This document shows, piece by piece, positions 10,846 to 22,318 of a stretch of DNA of 64,000 nucleotides. The position numbers and the translations under genes are program-made. Where the stretch lies: assembly GCF_051622035.1 (NCBI RefSeq), contig NC_135362.1, positions 11,783,501 to 11,847,500 of the forward strand, read 5' to 3'. Source of the stretch: Arctopsyche grandis. Its lineage: Eukaryota; Arthropoda; Insecta; Trichoptera; Hydropsychidae. The notes beneath the pieces are model-generated. The model saw only the letters and a program-made list of their open reading frames with translations, was not told where the DNA came from and did no database searches. Positions within the stretch are counted from its first letter, which is position 1; each line of letters opens with the position of its first letter.

Positions 10846-12927
10846 ATGTCTCCAACGAAAGTTGAAGTAAGACTAAATGTACTTTACCTATCATCATCAT
10901 CATTAATTCAAAAGAAAGAAAAGGTACTAAAGCAAAGAAGTATTGTCATGAGGATTATAGACATCATAAAGATGTTAGGCAAGCAAGCAGTTTCTTTTCG
11001 AAGTCACAGAAATGAATCGGCCTATACTCTGGATGATGAAGCTTCGAATCATGGTAATTTTTTGGCTTCAGTGCAGTTGATGGCAAAATATGACACCATT
11101 ATAGCAGCTCACGTTTCTGCAGTGCAAAAAAAGTCATATCAAAGAATGAAACGACTTAAGCACCAAGGAAAGGCGGGAAATAAAGGCCGTGGTGGACTAA
11201 TTACCTACTTGAGCAAAACAACTGTTAATAGGTTAATCCATATTATGAAAACTATGATTCAAGAAAGAATTAGTCATGAAGTTTTTGAAGCAAAATATTA
11301 TTCTATCCAGGTTGATTCAACACAGGATAATACAATCATCGATCAATTTAGCATCATTATTCGGTATGTGCATAAAAGCATTGTCTATGAGCGCCTACTT
11401 TCAATTGTGCCGTGTAATGATGGTACAGGACAGGGACTTTTTAATTTATTGACTGAAAAGTTGCAACATCTTAATATTGACCCTAAAAATTGTATATCTG
11501 ATAGCACCGATGGTGCTGCAAGCTACCATGGAGAGTATAATGGTTTGCAGAGTAAACTTGCTAACATGGCAGATCAACATGTTCATATATGGTGTTATGC
11601 CCATGTCTTAAATTTGGTAGTAACTGAAACCACAAAATGTTGTGTGTCTGCAGTTTCTTTTTTTAATTTGCTTCAAAATTTAGCAACTTTTATAAATGGA
11701 TCATATAAGAGAATGTCTGTGTGGATAGGAGTTGTTGAAAAACAACTGGGGCAAGAAAAGATGAAAAGATTAAAACTAATTGGTGAAACCAGGTGGTCGG
11801 GAAAATCTAATGCAGCAACAACAATATTTGGACATTTTAATGATCCCACTGCTAGTACTTTCGTAAATCTACTTACATGCTTATCAATGATACAGGATTC
11901 AGACAAGTTTGATGCAAAAACGAAGCACGAAGCCACTTATTTACTCCAGAGTCTTCAAAAGTTTGAAACCATATTGACAGCATTTACTTACTTGTACATA
12001 TTTGAAACCACAGCCCCCTTGTCTAGTTATTTACAAACAAATTGTTTAGATATGTTTACTGCATGGAGTTTGGTAGATACAGCAACAACAAAGTTGATGG
12101 AACAGAAAAGAACATTCCATAATGTTCACAGTAAGGCTTTCGAATTCGTAACAATATGTAATGATATGATTTCAATGATTAATATGGATGAAAATCAAAC
12201 ATTGGAAATTGATTCTATAGAAACAGCGTTGCCTGTTAAAAGACAAAGGAAGAAGAAAAGAATGGCAGATGAAGTAACTAATGATGAAGGAAATTCTTCG
12301 GATCCTCTGGCTGATTTTCGAATAACTGTATTTAACCTTATAATGGATCGCATTGTCCAATCGCTACAATCACGATTTATACATCACAAGCAGTTGTATA
12401 AAGATTTATCTTGGTTGGACCCAGCTAATTTTAAAATTATTGCAGAAAAAGGCCTTGATGATATTGCATTGGATGGTGTTGTGAAGTTCTTTCCACTAAT
12501 CAAAAGAGGCAATGTAAAATTAGAATTGGTTTCATTTGCCTCAAATTTTGATATATTGAAGCTATTACTTCAAATTAGTGAGAGTGAGGATGACAGCAGC
12601 AGCTGTAAAACTTGCAGAACATGTCCATCGTGCGTTTTAAAAATTTTATCGTCGAACAGACTACACGACAAAGCGTATGATAACCTATATGAATTATACA
12701 AAATCGTCTCCACACTCTCAGTTACACAAGTGCAATGTGAGAGGACGTTTTCAAAATTAAAAATAATTAAGAACAGACTGAGAAATACGTTGTCTGAAGA
12801 AAATTTAGAAAATTTTATGTTCCTTTCTATTGAGAAGCAAATGTTAGATGATTTGGATGCAGAAGAAATTATTAACAGATATGCACAAGCGTCGAAAGGA
12901 CTCAAACGTTTGCTAATATACTCTTAA
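10846..12927 (+). CDS. hAT transposase (DUF4371/ZMYM1-like subgroup)
   Basis: A single open frame of 693 codons starts MSPTKVEVRLN and ends LLIYS. Order of parts: an N-terminal DUF4371-type segment (RIIDIIKMLGKQAVSFRSHR, residues about 36-55); the RNase H-like core with the first catalytic Asp region VDSTQD (about 163) and SDSTDGAASYHG (about 217); the hAT motif CYAHVLNLV (about 247); ETRWSGKSNA (about 310); and the C-terminal dimerisation block QCERTFSKLKIIKNRLRN (about 635). A TTF-type zinc finger, usual before DUF4371, is not in this frame and may be in an unseen upstream exon or lost. No internal stops. The enzyme would cut and paste the element by its 14-bp ends. Whether it is active cannot be told from one copy. 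Confidence 0.88.
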   Translation: MSPTKVEVRLNVLYLSSSSLIQKKEKVLKQRSIVMRIIDIIKMLGKQAVSFRSHRNESAYTLDDEASNHGNFLASVQLMAKYDTIIAAHVSAVQKKSYQRMKRLKHQGKAGNKGRGGLITYLSKTTVNRLIHIMKTMIQERISHEVFEAKYYSIQVDSTQDNTIIDQFSIIIRYVHKSIVYERLLSIVPCNDGTGQGLFNLLTEKLQHLNIDPKNCISDSTDGAASYHGEYNGLQSKLANMADQHVHIWCYAHVLNLVVTETTKCCVSAVSFFNLLQNLATFINGSYKRMSVWIGVVEKQLGQEKMKRLKLIGETRWSGKSNAATTIFGHFNDPTASTFVNLLTCLSMIQDSDKFDAKTKHEATYLLQSLQKFETILTAFTYLYIFETTAPLSSYLQTNCLDMFTAWSLVDTATTKLMEQKRTFHNVHSKAFEFVTICNDMISMINMDENQTLEIDSIETALPVKRQRKKKRMADEVTNDEGNSSDPLADFRITVFNLIMDRIVQSLQSRFIHHKQLYKDLSWLDPANFKIIAEKGLDDIALDGVVKFFPLIKRGNVKLELVSFASNFDILKLLLQISESEDDSSSCKTCRTCPSCVLKILSSNRLHDKAYDNLYELYKIVSTLSVTQVQCERTFSKLKIIKNRLRNTLSEENLENFMFLSIEKQMLDDLDAEEIINRYAQASKGLKRLLIYS

Positions 12928-13317
12928 ATTTCCAATTTTTCTTTTAGATTTTTTATTATTCTTTTATAATTATGTATTTTATGTGTATGTCCTTGTTGAA
13001 TCTCGGTTCAGTCCTATCTTGTAAATAAAGTTTCCTATATACATTTTGTATTTCTGTTAATTGCCAGTAAGACGTGTAGTATGTGTATATTCTAATTAAT
13101 AAAAATAAAAATAAAAATTGCAAAATATAATTGCAATTTTTATTTTTGATTCGTGCATTTTTGAAAATTTGATTTATTTTTTACCCTAGATTTTTAGCGT
13201 GATAAAAAAAAAAGATTTTTTTTTTTATATATGGGGGGGGGGGGAGGAAAAATTTTTTTTAACCCTGGGGGCCCCCTTTGACTCCTGGCATGTACTAATT
13301 TCAGTCCCAGTCCGCCA

Positions 13318-13320
<3 letters not shown>

Positions 13321-13383
<63 letters not shown>

Positions 13384-13420
13384 ATATATGTATATATGTA
13401 TATATGGAGAGACACTGCAG
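13321..13420. repeat. (TA)n microsatellite
   Basis: About 58 bases of pure TA, followed by TGTATA variants. It starts exactly at the right end of the hAT element, so it is partly the duplicated target. Frames running through it are not genes. Confidence 0.9.
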
Positions 13421-13599
13421 TGGTTGGCTATATTAAAGTCATTAATCACTGGTTTTAGTGCTAAAAATATAAACCCTATCATGTAATTGGGTATCCTTTA
13501 TACTTATTAGTTAAACATAGTTAATGATTATAATAATGAAAACAGTTATTTGTTCTCTACTAACTAATGGCAATACATCAATTAAGGTAAATTGATCAT

Positions 13600-13890
13600 A
13601 AGGCCTAACAGGTAACCCCAATGCGCCTTCCTGGCCAGAAACATTGTACATTTGATACATAATTTGTATTATTTAAATTATACAAAGTAAATACATATCA
13701 ATTAACATCCACAGAGACATTTATGGTCAAATTTGTAAATTTGCAGTATTTTATAAAAGTCAGCGAAATTCGAGATTGATTGAGATTTGTGAGAAAATGG
13801 GTAGGGTTGCCTATTTGTCGGAACCGTTTCAATGAAAATCATATGAATTGGCAATCCCTGATAGCAAACGATCGACCTGGAGACTCCAGG
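13600..13890 (-). mobile_element. SINE copy, headless
   Basis: Matches the SINE at 51626-52094: the tail motif (AACAGGTAACCCCAATGCGCC), CACAGAGACATTTATGGTCA, and CGTTTCAATGAAAATCA followed by CGATCGACCT. The tRNA-like head is not present. The copy stops in GC-rich hairpin sequence: CCTGGAGACTCCAGG at 13876-13890 and a perfect 13-bp stem CTTCTGCGGGCGC at 13899-13928. Confidence 0.7.
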
Positions 13891-14164
13891 CCGCCCTCCT
13901 TCTGCGGGCGCCTCAGGCGCCCGCAGAAGATCTTTTGAAGACTGCGCAAAAATTTAAATTTTGAGTTTGAAAAGATGCCGCATGCCAAATCATCATTAAC
14001 TATTTCCTTACTCATCTTTTAATAGTCAAGTGCACATAAATTCAATATCCCCATAATTTTTTCATAAGAAAAATATTTCGGAATTGCTACTTCAATCTAT
14101 TTACTAAAATAAGGCTTGTATTTTACTGGTATATTAATCTATTTTATTCAGTATTTATTTAAAA

Positions 14165-14345
14165 CGACCAGTATCCATCAGAAGGTATAAATAATAAAAG
14201 TCGGTCAGTATAATTAAAAAACGTCAGTATAAACAAATAAAAGTCGGTCACTATAAATAATAAAAGGTCATTATAAATAATAAAAGGTCATTAATTAAAT
14301 ATAAATGGTCAGTATTAATGTTAAGCGGTAAGTGTTATTTTGACG
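14165..14345. repeat. Degenerate short tandem repeats
   Basis: Several imperfect units built on GGTCAGTATAAATAATAAAA and GTCGGTCAGTATAA follow one another with variable spacing. No coding frame. The flanks (13930-14165 and 14345-14560) hold nothing I recognise. Confidence 0.55.
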
Positions 14346-14566
14346 AATGACCAGTATTACTTTTTGAATGGTATCAACACAATGTTGATAGGATCTTGAT
14401 AGACAATTCCATCCAACAGATATTGCTATTTGTTCTGACGAATTTGATATTTAATAATATAATACTGATCATTTTATTAAAAAAGAGCGTTGTAATAAAG
14501 TTCTGGCCATTTAATTTGTTGCCTTAGATATACCTAGATATAAAATGTTATTCTATATCTATGTTT

Positions 14567-14747
14567 GGGTTCGGTGATCACTCGCGGTTACAAAGCGCTC
14601 GCCCAAAAATCTCTATAACAGAACATCTGGCAGCCGAAAAGTCCATCATACTAACGAGAACTCGAGTGCCAAATATTCCGTATTCGCGATTTTCATGGCA
14701 AAAATTGTCTTTTGGACGATCGCAATATGACTAATAATCCATTTACC
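14567..14747 (+). mobile_element. MITE of the CGGTTCGG/GGTAAACGG group (GAATATTTGGCAC type)
   Basis: Starts GGGTTCGGTGATCACTCGCG and ends TAATAATCCATTTACC, with a perfect 8-bp duplication CTATGTTT (14559-14566 and 14748-14755). The interior matches 3991-4204 and 31190-31394. The next element inserted into its right-hand target duplication. Confidence 0.9.
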
Positions 14748-14759
14748 CTATGTTTGTTG

Positions 14760-15022
14760 CGGTTCGGTGATTACTAGTCAAATGTGAACCTGTCACAGGA
14801 CAACCGGTCGCTCTAGATCGGTCACACGTGATCACCCGTCACACTAAAACTGGTCATGAAAAAACTGGTCACGAGAAGAGTGGTCACGCCCGAAAATTGG
14901 TCACAAAAAACTGGTCACACCCAAAAATTAAAAATTGGTCGAATTTGGTGATCACGTGTGACCGATCTAGAGCGACCGGTTGTCCTGTGACTGGTTCATA
15001 TATGACTAGTAGTCCGTTTACC
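14760..15022 (+). mobile_element. Fold-back MITE with GGTCAC repeats, same terminal group
   Basis: Starts CGGTTCGGTGATTACTAGTC and ends GACTAGTAGTCCGTTTACC, with a perfect 8-bp duplication GTTTGTTG (14752-14759 and 15023-15030). The interior is an inverted repeat (GTCACAGGACAACCGGTCGC and its inverse; TCTAGATCGGTCACACGTGA and its inverse) around a loop of ACTGGTCAC units. No coding capacity. Confidence 0.92.
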
Positions 15023-15142
15023 GTTTGTTGCCTTAAAATAAATACTCGTTATGCTGCCTGTTAATAGCAGTGCTATTTTCTGTTTTAACGTCAGTTCTTA
15101 CCTAGTAGTAAGTGCTTTAAATGTTAGGATAACCACGTGAGA

Positions 15143-17811
15143 ATGTTTTTATCAAAGTCGATACCGTTTTGTATCAGCGTAATTCCGCGATTGTTGAAAA
15201 GATCAGGTTTTAAAACGATACCTCCTAATGTGTTTCAATTATCCAAAGGACATTACTTACGCTTTTTATCGACGAGCCCGGTTTTACAACACAAACTGTA
15301 CAAAGAAAATGAAAATTCGCACGCTTACAGCATTATGAAAAAACGTGCCGACAGTTATCAACTAGCGAAGAAATTTGAACCGTCTACGTCTGCAATGTCT
15401 CATGAACGTTATGAGAGCATACTGAACTATGATTGGGGTCGATCCACCCCTGAAGATTTGATATCATCGTTTGAAGCGCTATCTAATTACGCCTTTCATT
15501 ACAATATCGGAATAGATTTAGAAATATTCGACGGTTTTGTCGATGCATTGACTGATAATATGAAAGTGATGAGCGATAAACAGCTAGAATCAGTTTGCGG
15601 CAATTTTCTCAAATGGCCTGAAACCGCCTCGGTGAAAACAAGAAATTTTGTGGAAATATGGGCTGCTCTAGACGATGTTCTGATTAATAGATTAATTGAT
15701 TGGGACGTTAACACTTCGTTACTGTTTGCTGATTATATGCACAAGTTAAACCTTTCGAGAAGATGTGATTACACGTGGAAGGTAACTAATAAAATAATAA
15801 GAGTTGCAAAAAAATTGTCAACGGAACAGTTAGTTCAATCAATGTATTATATTGCAGCGTCCCGAAAGTCTTCCAAGTTCATGTATTCTTTTGAATTAGC
15901 TTTTGAGAATCAATTTAATGATTTAACGATAGATGAAATAGGGGTCGTGTCAATCGGTTTTTTTAAGTCTAAAGCCCCATTAAGAAACTTACTTTTCGTC
16001 GATACGCTTATAAATAGAGTTGCTGACGAAGCAAGTAATGTCACTGACATATCACTATGTGGAATATTGAAAATTATTAGATATTCAGCCAAAATACAAA
16101 ATATAGCAGCGATCAATAGATTGCAAGATGCCTTAGGACCGAGAATAAATGATTTATCACTTCTTTGTTGTGTACACGTTGCATTAGTAGGAACACCGGT
16201 AAATATATTTCACCCACAATCGTTGACTACGATTGCTCAAAAATTTGTGAAAGAATCAAATAAAGCCAGAATGAAGGATTTAGAGAGGTTGGCTTTTACT
16301 TTTGCAGAATTTAACTTTAATCCAGGAACAACACCCCCAGTATTTGATACGATTATTAATGAATTGGATAGAAGTGAAAGAGAATTCGAAATAAAAATGC
16401 ATCCAAGATGCTTAGTTAAATGTTTATCGTTCTTGGCTATGTTACATATTTTCCCATTACATCTAATAGACAAGGTATTGGATGAAAAGTTTTTGAAATC
16501 TGCATATGAACAATATCCACATTTTAGAAATAGTGGCATTTCACACGAAGAATCGTTTAGAGAAATCCTATTATTGAGTAATTCTGTTCAAATCGAATGT
16601 AAATATTACAATGGTAATTTGGCATCAGAAAATGCGTGCAGAGATTTAACTAAGAAACTTACTGACTATTTACCTGAACCTGGCAGCAAATACCCAATTA
16701 AGTCCAGTTTTGACAAAGTTTGTTCGGAAGTTTTGTTATTATTGAGGAAAATGAGAGGTGGTGAAAATTTCGTCCACGGGGATCACGTTTTACCTCATTT
16801 TCAAAAAGGAGGTATGATTCAGTATATATTTTTCTTCTAATAAATTTTATAAATATACATAATTAAATCGTAAATTAATAAAAACATTTTTTCTCAACTT
16901 TTTTTACTTATAGATCTCATAATATGTAATAATGCAAACGATCAACCTGTGATGGTTACTGATTATTTTCGTGCACAAAAGGTTGGAAGCGTAAAAATGG
17001 CTCCCGACAGCAAAATGAAATGGTTTGCTTTCGTGTTTGTTGGACGATATGTTACAATTTCTAATACCAGACGATATTTAGGACCCACAGTTATGAAAGT
17101 ACGACAGTTACAAAAAATTGGATACAGACCATTAGTGGTAAGTTTGATTTTTATAAAAAATTTCAATGTTCTAGCGTAACATCTGGCAGATTTCACTAAC
17201 CGGTGAGCCAACATTTAACGTATTTGCAGTATTTTAGCTTTGCTAATGTTTATCATGTAATCCAGTGTAATTAAGTACAACACAATCCAGCCTCAGATAC
17301 TTTCTTTTAACATTTTAGAATACAATTTCATTTAAAAAAAAAGGCTACATACACTGAATCGTATGGCATGGTATGCCTCGGTAGCTCTAGCTGTGATGGC
17401 GTATCCTCATATCATTGTTAATTCGTATGATCTTATTATTTCGACAATTTTCTCGTACATTTCTTCAAATATGGGAATCAACGGTATCGATCACTGTTAA
17501 ACCTATGTGCAAAACTATCTGTAAGAAAAACACGTGCCCTGTACCACTCTGTGTGTGTGCCCCAGAAAAGTCCCCTTTTCTCATAAAATACTCCTAAAAT
17601 TTAATTTTACTATTATCAATTACCCAGTTGAAAATTGTCAATGAAAAAACCTTATATGTAATTGAATAAAGCTTAACATTTTTTTATATTTCAGATAACA
17701 TGGCAAGCATGGAATAATTTGAAAACCGAGGATGAGAAAACTATATACCTAAACAATTTAATAAAACAAAATAGTTCAGAAGATGAATTACATTTATCGT
17801 TACAACAATAG
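15143..17811 (+). CDS. Mitochondrial FASTK-family protein with RAP domain
   Basis: Three exons: 15143-16811, 16914-17137 and 17695-17811, giving 669 aa with junctions in phase 1 and phase 0. The N-terminus MFLSKSIPFCISVIPRLLKR is basic and hydrophobic without acids, a good mitochondrial targeting signal. The middle is a long helical region of the FAST type (repeated SLCGILKIIRYS, MKDLERLAFTFAEF, MHPRCLVKCLSFLAMLHIF). The C-terminus is a RAP domain: GPTVMKVRQLQKIGYRPLV, then ITWQAWNNLKTEDEKTIYLN across the last splice. FASTK proteins bind and mature mitochondrial transcripts in the matrix and RNA granules. Which paralogue (FASTKD1-5) this matches cannot be settled by eye. The start is the first ATG; an upstream GTG in the track is not used. 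Intron 2 holds a MITE (17343-17575). A poly(A) signal AATAAA is at 17894-17899. Confidence 0.88.
17343..17575. mobile_element. MITE of the GCAGACACAC family in FASTK intron 2
   Basis: Contains ACACTGAATCGTATGGCATG at one side and GTACCACTCTGTGTGTGTGCC at the other, and the internal AATATGGGAATCAACGGTAT. It matches copies at 50073, 50558, 50800, 53846 and 57214. Confidence 0.65.
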
Positions 17812-17940
17812 TCAAGTTTTATTTTATTGATGCTTATTATTTCGAATATTTGTTACTCTGTAAATATCTAGTCACCCCTCAATGCTATTTTATAATAAAA
17901 CTTCTTATAATTTAATATCGATTTTTTGTTTCCTTACTAC

Positions 17941-18310
17941 TGTTACGTACACCGCCGAGTAGTTGCAATCGGATCAGGCCGAGTAGCATCCCAGAGACTG
18001 TGTGACCGTTATAATTGGTTTCAAGGATTATATCTAGACTCTTAAGTGCATGTAGGCTAAACAATGGCCGCTATTTGGTCCCTTCGCAGAAGTGACCGAT
18101 ACCGTGGGAATACATATCCGGGTACATGCCTAAACAATAGGGAAGTAACCGGATGCCCCGAGAGACCTGCCCCTTATAATGCGGTACATAGGCGATATCA
18201 AGACATTCTGGACGGAGCACTAGTAGTGCGTGCATCTCCTTAATCACCAATAAATGCTGTGACACGACTTTGGCCTTTTACTTGGATCCCAAAGCCACCC
18301 CTACGCAACA
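17941..18310 (+). mobile_element. Solo LTR (retrotransposon fossil)
   Basis: A 370-bp segment starts TGTTACGTACACC and ends CCTACGCAACA, flanked on both sides by CTAC (17937-17940 and 18311-18314). An AATAAA lies near its 3' end. There are no internal retroviral genes. A related solo LTR is at 50896-51259. The 4-bp duplication fits a Gypsy-like origin. It lies 130 bp past the FASTK stop. Confidence 0.8.
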
Positions 18311-18686
18311 CTACTTAAGTCGTTATTTGTTTTCTCCTGTGGCTCGCACAAATATGTTGCCAACGTCTCCAATATCTAGAGCGATATATCTGTTCAACCG
18401 GGTTGCTGGTGAAATTGACCGGTTTAATGTAAGTTGCGCTGAACTGGTTGAGTGATTGTGGAGCAACGCCCGTGGTTGATTTTATATTAATTATTATAAA
18501 TATCGTCGAGCACGGATGTTTTAAATACCTTTATTTGTGTTATGATTGTGTGACTGGCCACAATGACGCGTTAGAGTACTCTGTAATGTCACTGTGACTA
18601 ATTAAAATAAAATAAAACTTAAATATCTTAATTTATTTCTTACATCAAATAAAAATTTCTAAATAACACTAAAACAATAACAGGTA
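18311..18686. other. Short spacer before the ornithine carrier 3' end
   Basis: No gene. The minus-strand poly(A) signal for the carrier (AATAAA read from 18637 to 18632) lies here, 50 bases past its stop. Confidence 0.6.
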
Positions 18687-20144
18687 CTAATCGTCTCCAA
18701 ATATTTTCTTCATATATTTTTTTGAATATTCATAAACTACAAACAATACGGCAGTAGCTGGTATTGTTCTGACCAAAGTAGGCTTTAATCCATTATATAG
18801 AGCAAGTGGTCCTGAAAACGAATAAAACACTCAATTCAAACTATGTATGTACATAGTAAAAGGGATTAAAAAAATACATATAATTATTTTTAAATAAAAA
18901 ATTCACAATTATCAAACGTACCTTCTTTTTTTATAATTTGTAAACCGATTTCAGTAAAGCTTTCATTCAAATTGGCAACTTGTATTCTTGATTTGATGAC
19001 ATCGGCAGGAAAGATAACCGTCCACAGAATTATTCCACCGGCTGCGCCCGCTATCATTGTTCTCAATAAGCCGATATCATCCTTGGTTTGTCCCGGTTTT
19101 GTCAGTAATGATCGTGTTCCTTTAATAAACATCGGAATATTGTTAAATATCATGGTTTACAATTATCAAAAATTATATTATCATAATTAATTCACCTTCA
19201 TAACCACCAAAGAAAAAGAAGTAACCGGGCATTTCTCTCATGAGTGTAGAAGTAAGTCCTTTAAACATTCCCCTAACACCCCTCTCACGTATTATTTGCT
19301 GCGTTAGCTGTATAGGTCCTATACGTATCTGAAATAAATTAAATAAAATGATTTTTTTACATTTTGAACGGTGAATTTCGACTTATGAATTTTGTTTATA
19401 AAATTGGTATAGAAATGTCACTCATTTTTACAAGCCTCTTCTATGTTTTTTAAAAGCTATCTATATATGTAACAAAATGATAAACTACATATTTATAATA
19501 AAATAACCTCGTACAGATTGTCCACTGTTGAGGGAAACTTCTCTCATTGCTTGCAATTGGCATTTCACTAATTCGGTAGGGCAGAGTGTAAACGAGCTGA
19601 AAAATGCAGCAAGAAAACCAGCACTTGCATTTTCAACTGCAGATAATTCACTGACTCTCTGGAAATAATTTATTCACCCAAAATTAACAAAAGAAAAGAG
19701 AATTTCATCGTTCAAAAATTGAAAATTTGTGAACTAACCTGAGTTCCGGTAAAATTCATAACAAATTTTTGACAGACACCATAAGCAGCAAACAGCACAG
19801 AGTTTTCAGCGACATTTGCTGCTATAGCGGGTGTAGTGCCAGCATAAAGTCCTCTCACAAACCCATCAGATCGGAGTGTTTGTTTAATACAATTGATCAT
19901 GCCAGCGTACATGTGTGGGAATGTTTGCATTTTAACTTTCACCGTATCCAAAGGTTGGCCCACGTAAACCAATGCTACACCACCTATAAAATTAAAAGCC
20001 ATCAATTATATATACAAATTTATTATAATCCTTGTTATATACATGTTTCAATCAAAATGTTAATACGCTACCTAACGAGCCGGCCGTAAAGTCAATCAAG
20101 CCACTTTTAAAACTCTGCTTCGTCTCAGTATTTGAATGCGACAT
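18687..20144 (-). CDS. Mitochondrial ornithine carrier (SLC25A15/ORNT-like)
   Basis: Six exons: 18687-18811, 18922-19119, 19196-19328, 19515-19658, 19739-19983 and 20072-20144, giving 305 aa, normal for a mitochondrial carrier. The three signature repeats are visible: [17 protein letters not shown] (about 35-50), [17 protein letters not shown] (about 130) and [12 protein letters not shown] (about 235). Each carries the PxD/ExxK/R helix motif, followed by [40 protein letters not shown] and [20 protein letters not shown]. The [11 protein letters not shown] block and the arginine in LKPTLVR are typical of ornithine/basic-amino-acid carriers, which exchange cytosolic ornithine across the inner membrane for the urea or polyamine pathways. 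For exon 4-3 joining, only the donor TCT|GTACGA (19514) keeps the frame; the nearby CGAG|GTTATT does not. Exact substrate range is inferred from family. Confidence 0.92.
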
Positions 20145-21380
20145 CGTAATGCAATAGTTGTTTATCGAGCAAAGACAAAATCATCAATGGTTTCTAAAAT
20201 TTTAACAGCGTTTGGTTCATAACAAAAATACAGATTGTTATTCCATTTAATAGGACCAGTTTAAAGGTCAAGATTTATATTCGTAGTGATAATAAAGTCA
20301 ACACTTGACTAAATACACATTACAAAAGCGATAACGCCCAAAGTAATTTTCATTCTTTAAATATTTATCTCATTTAATTGTTTGCGTATTTTTTATAAAC
20401 ACTGAGTTCCAACAATTTTAAATGAATGAAAATATTTTTTATTAATTAAGATCAAAAATAATTATGTATTTATCTGTATTTTACAGCAAAATATATGTAT
20501 GTATCGAAAACAAAAACATTTATATTTTTGATAAAAAATAAATGTGCACGCATATGTATGTACGTATTCCAACGTATACAAACAATTCTGTTTTATGGTA
20601 TTTTTATTTTATAAAATATTTTAATATCACAGGTTGTGAATTAAAAATTAAATTATTATTTTACAAGTTATTTTGATATTGCGTGATCCAAATTTGGTAA
20701 TTGTTAACTTTTATTCTGCTGGTAATTGTTGTCTTTTATGGCTGTTTTTCAAGAATCATATCAGCTTTTTATTATTTATATGTATTAATTTTTTTTTAAT
20801 TCGTCATCTTCTCTTTTTAGCTATGGGACCAATTCACAATTTTTCCATAGGATTTCTCAGCCTTTTTTAAAGGAATTTTCTAGAACGTATCCACCATTAA
20901 GAACAGAATTAGGTGTACATATATTAATTTTATTAAAGTCTTTAATAATAAATTAAAATAACCATTTGGCGAGTTATTTGAACAAATTTAATAACAAAAT
21001 AAATGTTTTCATTTTTATTAAAATAACATTTAAATAAATATTTATTTTCTTCGAAATTAAATTCAATTACTTATTTATGATGCAAGAAGCAGAAATTCAG
21101 ATATGTACATGCGATAACCTCCGACCGACAGAACGAACGAACGTACACTGTATAGCAGTGACAGTTGTGAGAGCACGTGCCTTTCGCTTTCAGGCTTTTT
21201 TATATTTGGCCGTAGCATCACATTTTCGTTGCATTATGAAATGTTTCATATCAAAAGTATCGAAATTGTATGTAGTTTTTTCAGCATCACTATATTTATA
21301 AATTAAATATGAAACACAAATGATGGTCATATGAAGTTTAGTCTGGTACAATGTGGGGAAATGCAAAAACAAGTCTCATC
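20145..21380. other. AT-rich intergenic region upstream of the carrier
   Basis: No frame with coding character and no clear repeat ends. The carrier promoter must lie in the first few hundred bases. Confidence 0.45.
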
Positions 21381-21649
21381 AACATATTAGTTCAGTAAAA
21401 AGTAGCTTGACCTAAAAAAGTAAAGACTGATTGATACAAGCTTCATCAAATTTGCATTCGTTAGTGTGTAGGAATACAGTACACCTTGTTCTATTACATC
21501 AAAATTAGCGATCTCATTATCGATCCTGTCCAAAACCGCATAACTCAAGGGCAACGACCCTTTCGACCATTCCAGAAGAAAGAGTTCATCGTTCGATCGT
21601 AAAACAACGATACCCCACAGTGATGTCATCAGGATACCGAACACGTGTC

Positions 21650-22015
21650 GTAAAAAGACATTTACTCGTGGCAAACGAACGACCCTAACGCAAGTACCGA
21701 GCACGCGCCTCGAAAATAGGTCAACGCACGCACCGAATGCACGCGCATCGAAAATAGGTCACACGTGTTCTGGAAACGAAGACAAAGCATTTGCACGCGA
21801 CACGGTCCAACCCAAAAGGTATATAAAGCAACACAGCAGCTCCAGACACCAGAGTGATCCACTGGAGTTCAACCAGTTCATATCTCCGAAGCGTCAACCT
21901 CTTCGTACACACAATAACCATTGTACCAATTGAACGAAAATAAACGATCCTCTTTCAAACTCAACTGAATTTCCATAGGCCGGGAAACGGTCGAAACCTT
22001 TCACCCGTCCTATAA
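21650..22015 (+). mobile_element. LTR-like retrotransposon fragment
   Basis: Contains a TATA-like box (GGTATATAAAGCAACAC, near 21820), an AATAAA near 21940, and the block GGGAAACGGTCGAAACCTTT that recurs inverted at 29640-29670. No coding parts were seen and the exact ends are unclear. Family is uncertain (Gypsy- or BEL-like). Confidence 0.5.
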
Positions 22016-22318
22016 TTGATGACCACCGACTACTAATTGGTGATAACTACAAGTGCCAACGTGTGAAAATTTGATGGGTTTAATAATTCGTTTAAAAACA
22101 ACATCGCGTTAAACCTAAAAAATTGTATTAAACATCTAATAAATTTAACTCAAATTATCATGTTGTTAAATAATTCGAATAGCTATAGCGTTTTCTGCGG
22201 ATATTAAAACGTCAAATACTTAATTTATATTATTAACTTACCAGTGGCGTAGCTATTGCACCCGCAGACTGCAATCCGGGGGGGGGGGGGGGGGGCGAGA
22301 CTTGGGTAGGGTAAACGG

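Larger units (their letters stand above)
7801..13320 (+). mobile_element. Full-length hAT DNA transposon, 5.5 kb
   Basis: The two ends are perfect 14-bp inverted repeats (CAGTGGCGGACTGG and its inverse ending at 13320). They sit in TATATATA on both sides, consistent with an 8-bp hAT target duplication, though the flank is a TA run. The transposase frame lies at 10846-12927. The 3 kb upstream of it holds no good frame. A donor-like TTAAG|GTAAGTG at about 8935 suggests a 5' UTR exon and a long first intron. A nested repeat occupies about 9356-9620. Short duplicated motifs (AATCCAAGGGCGGTCCAGG and AATCCAAGGACGGCCAGG) occur near 10650 and 10728. The long unbroken frame and matching ends suggest a fairly recent insertion. 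Confidence 0.9.

Noticed and set aside
13194-13486. Three overlapping frames across the (TA)n run
   Set aside because: Repetitive Tyr-Ile translation of a microsatellite.
19506-19514. Donor CGAG|GTTATT for ornithine-carrier exon 3
   Set aside because: It shifts the frame of the next exon and destroys the conserved GPIQLT/PGYFFFF region; TCT|GTACGA keeps it.
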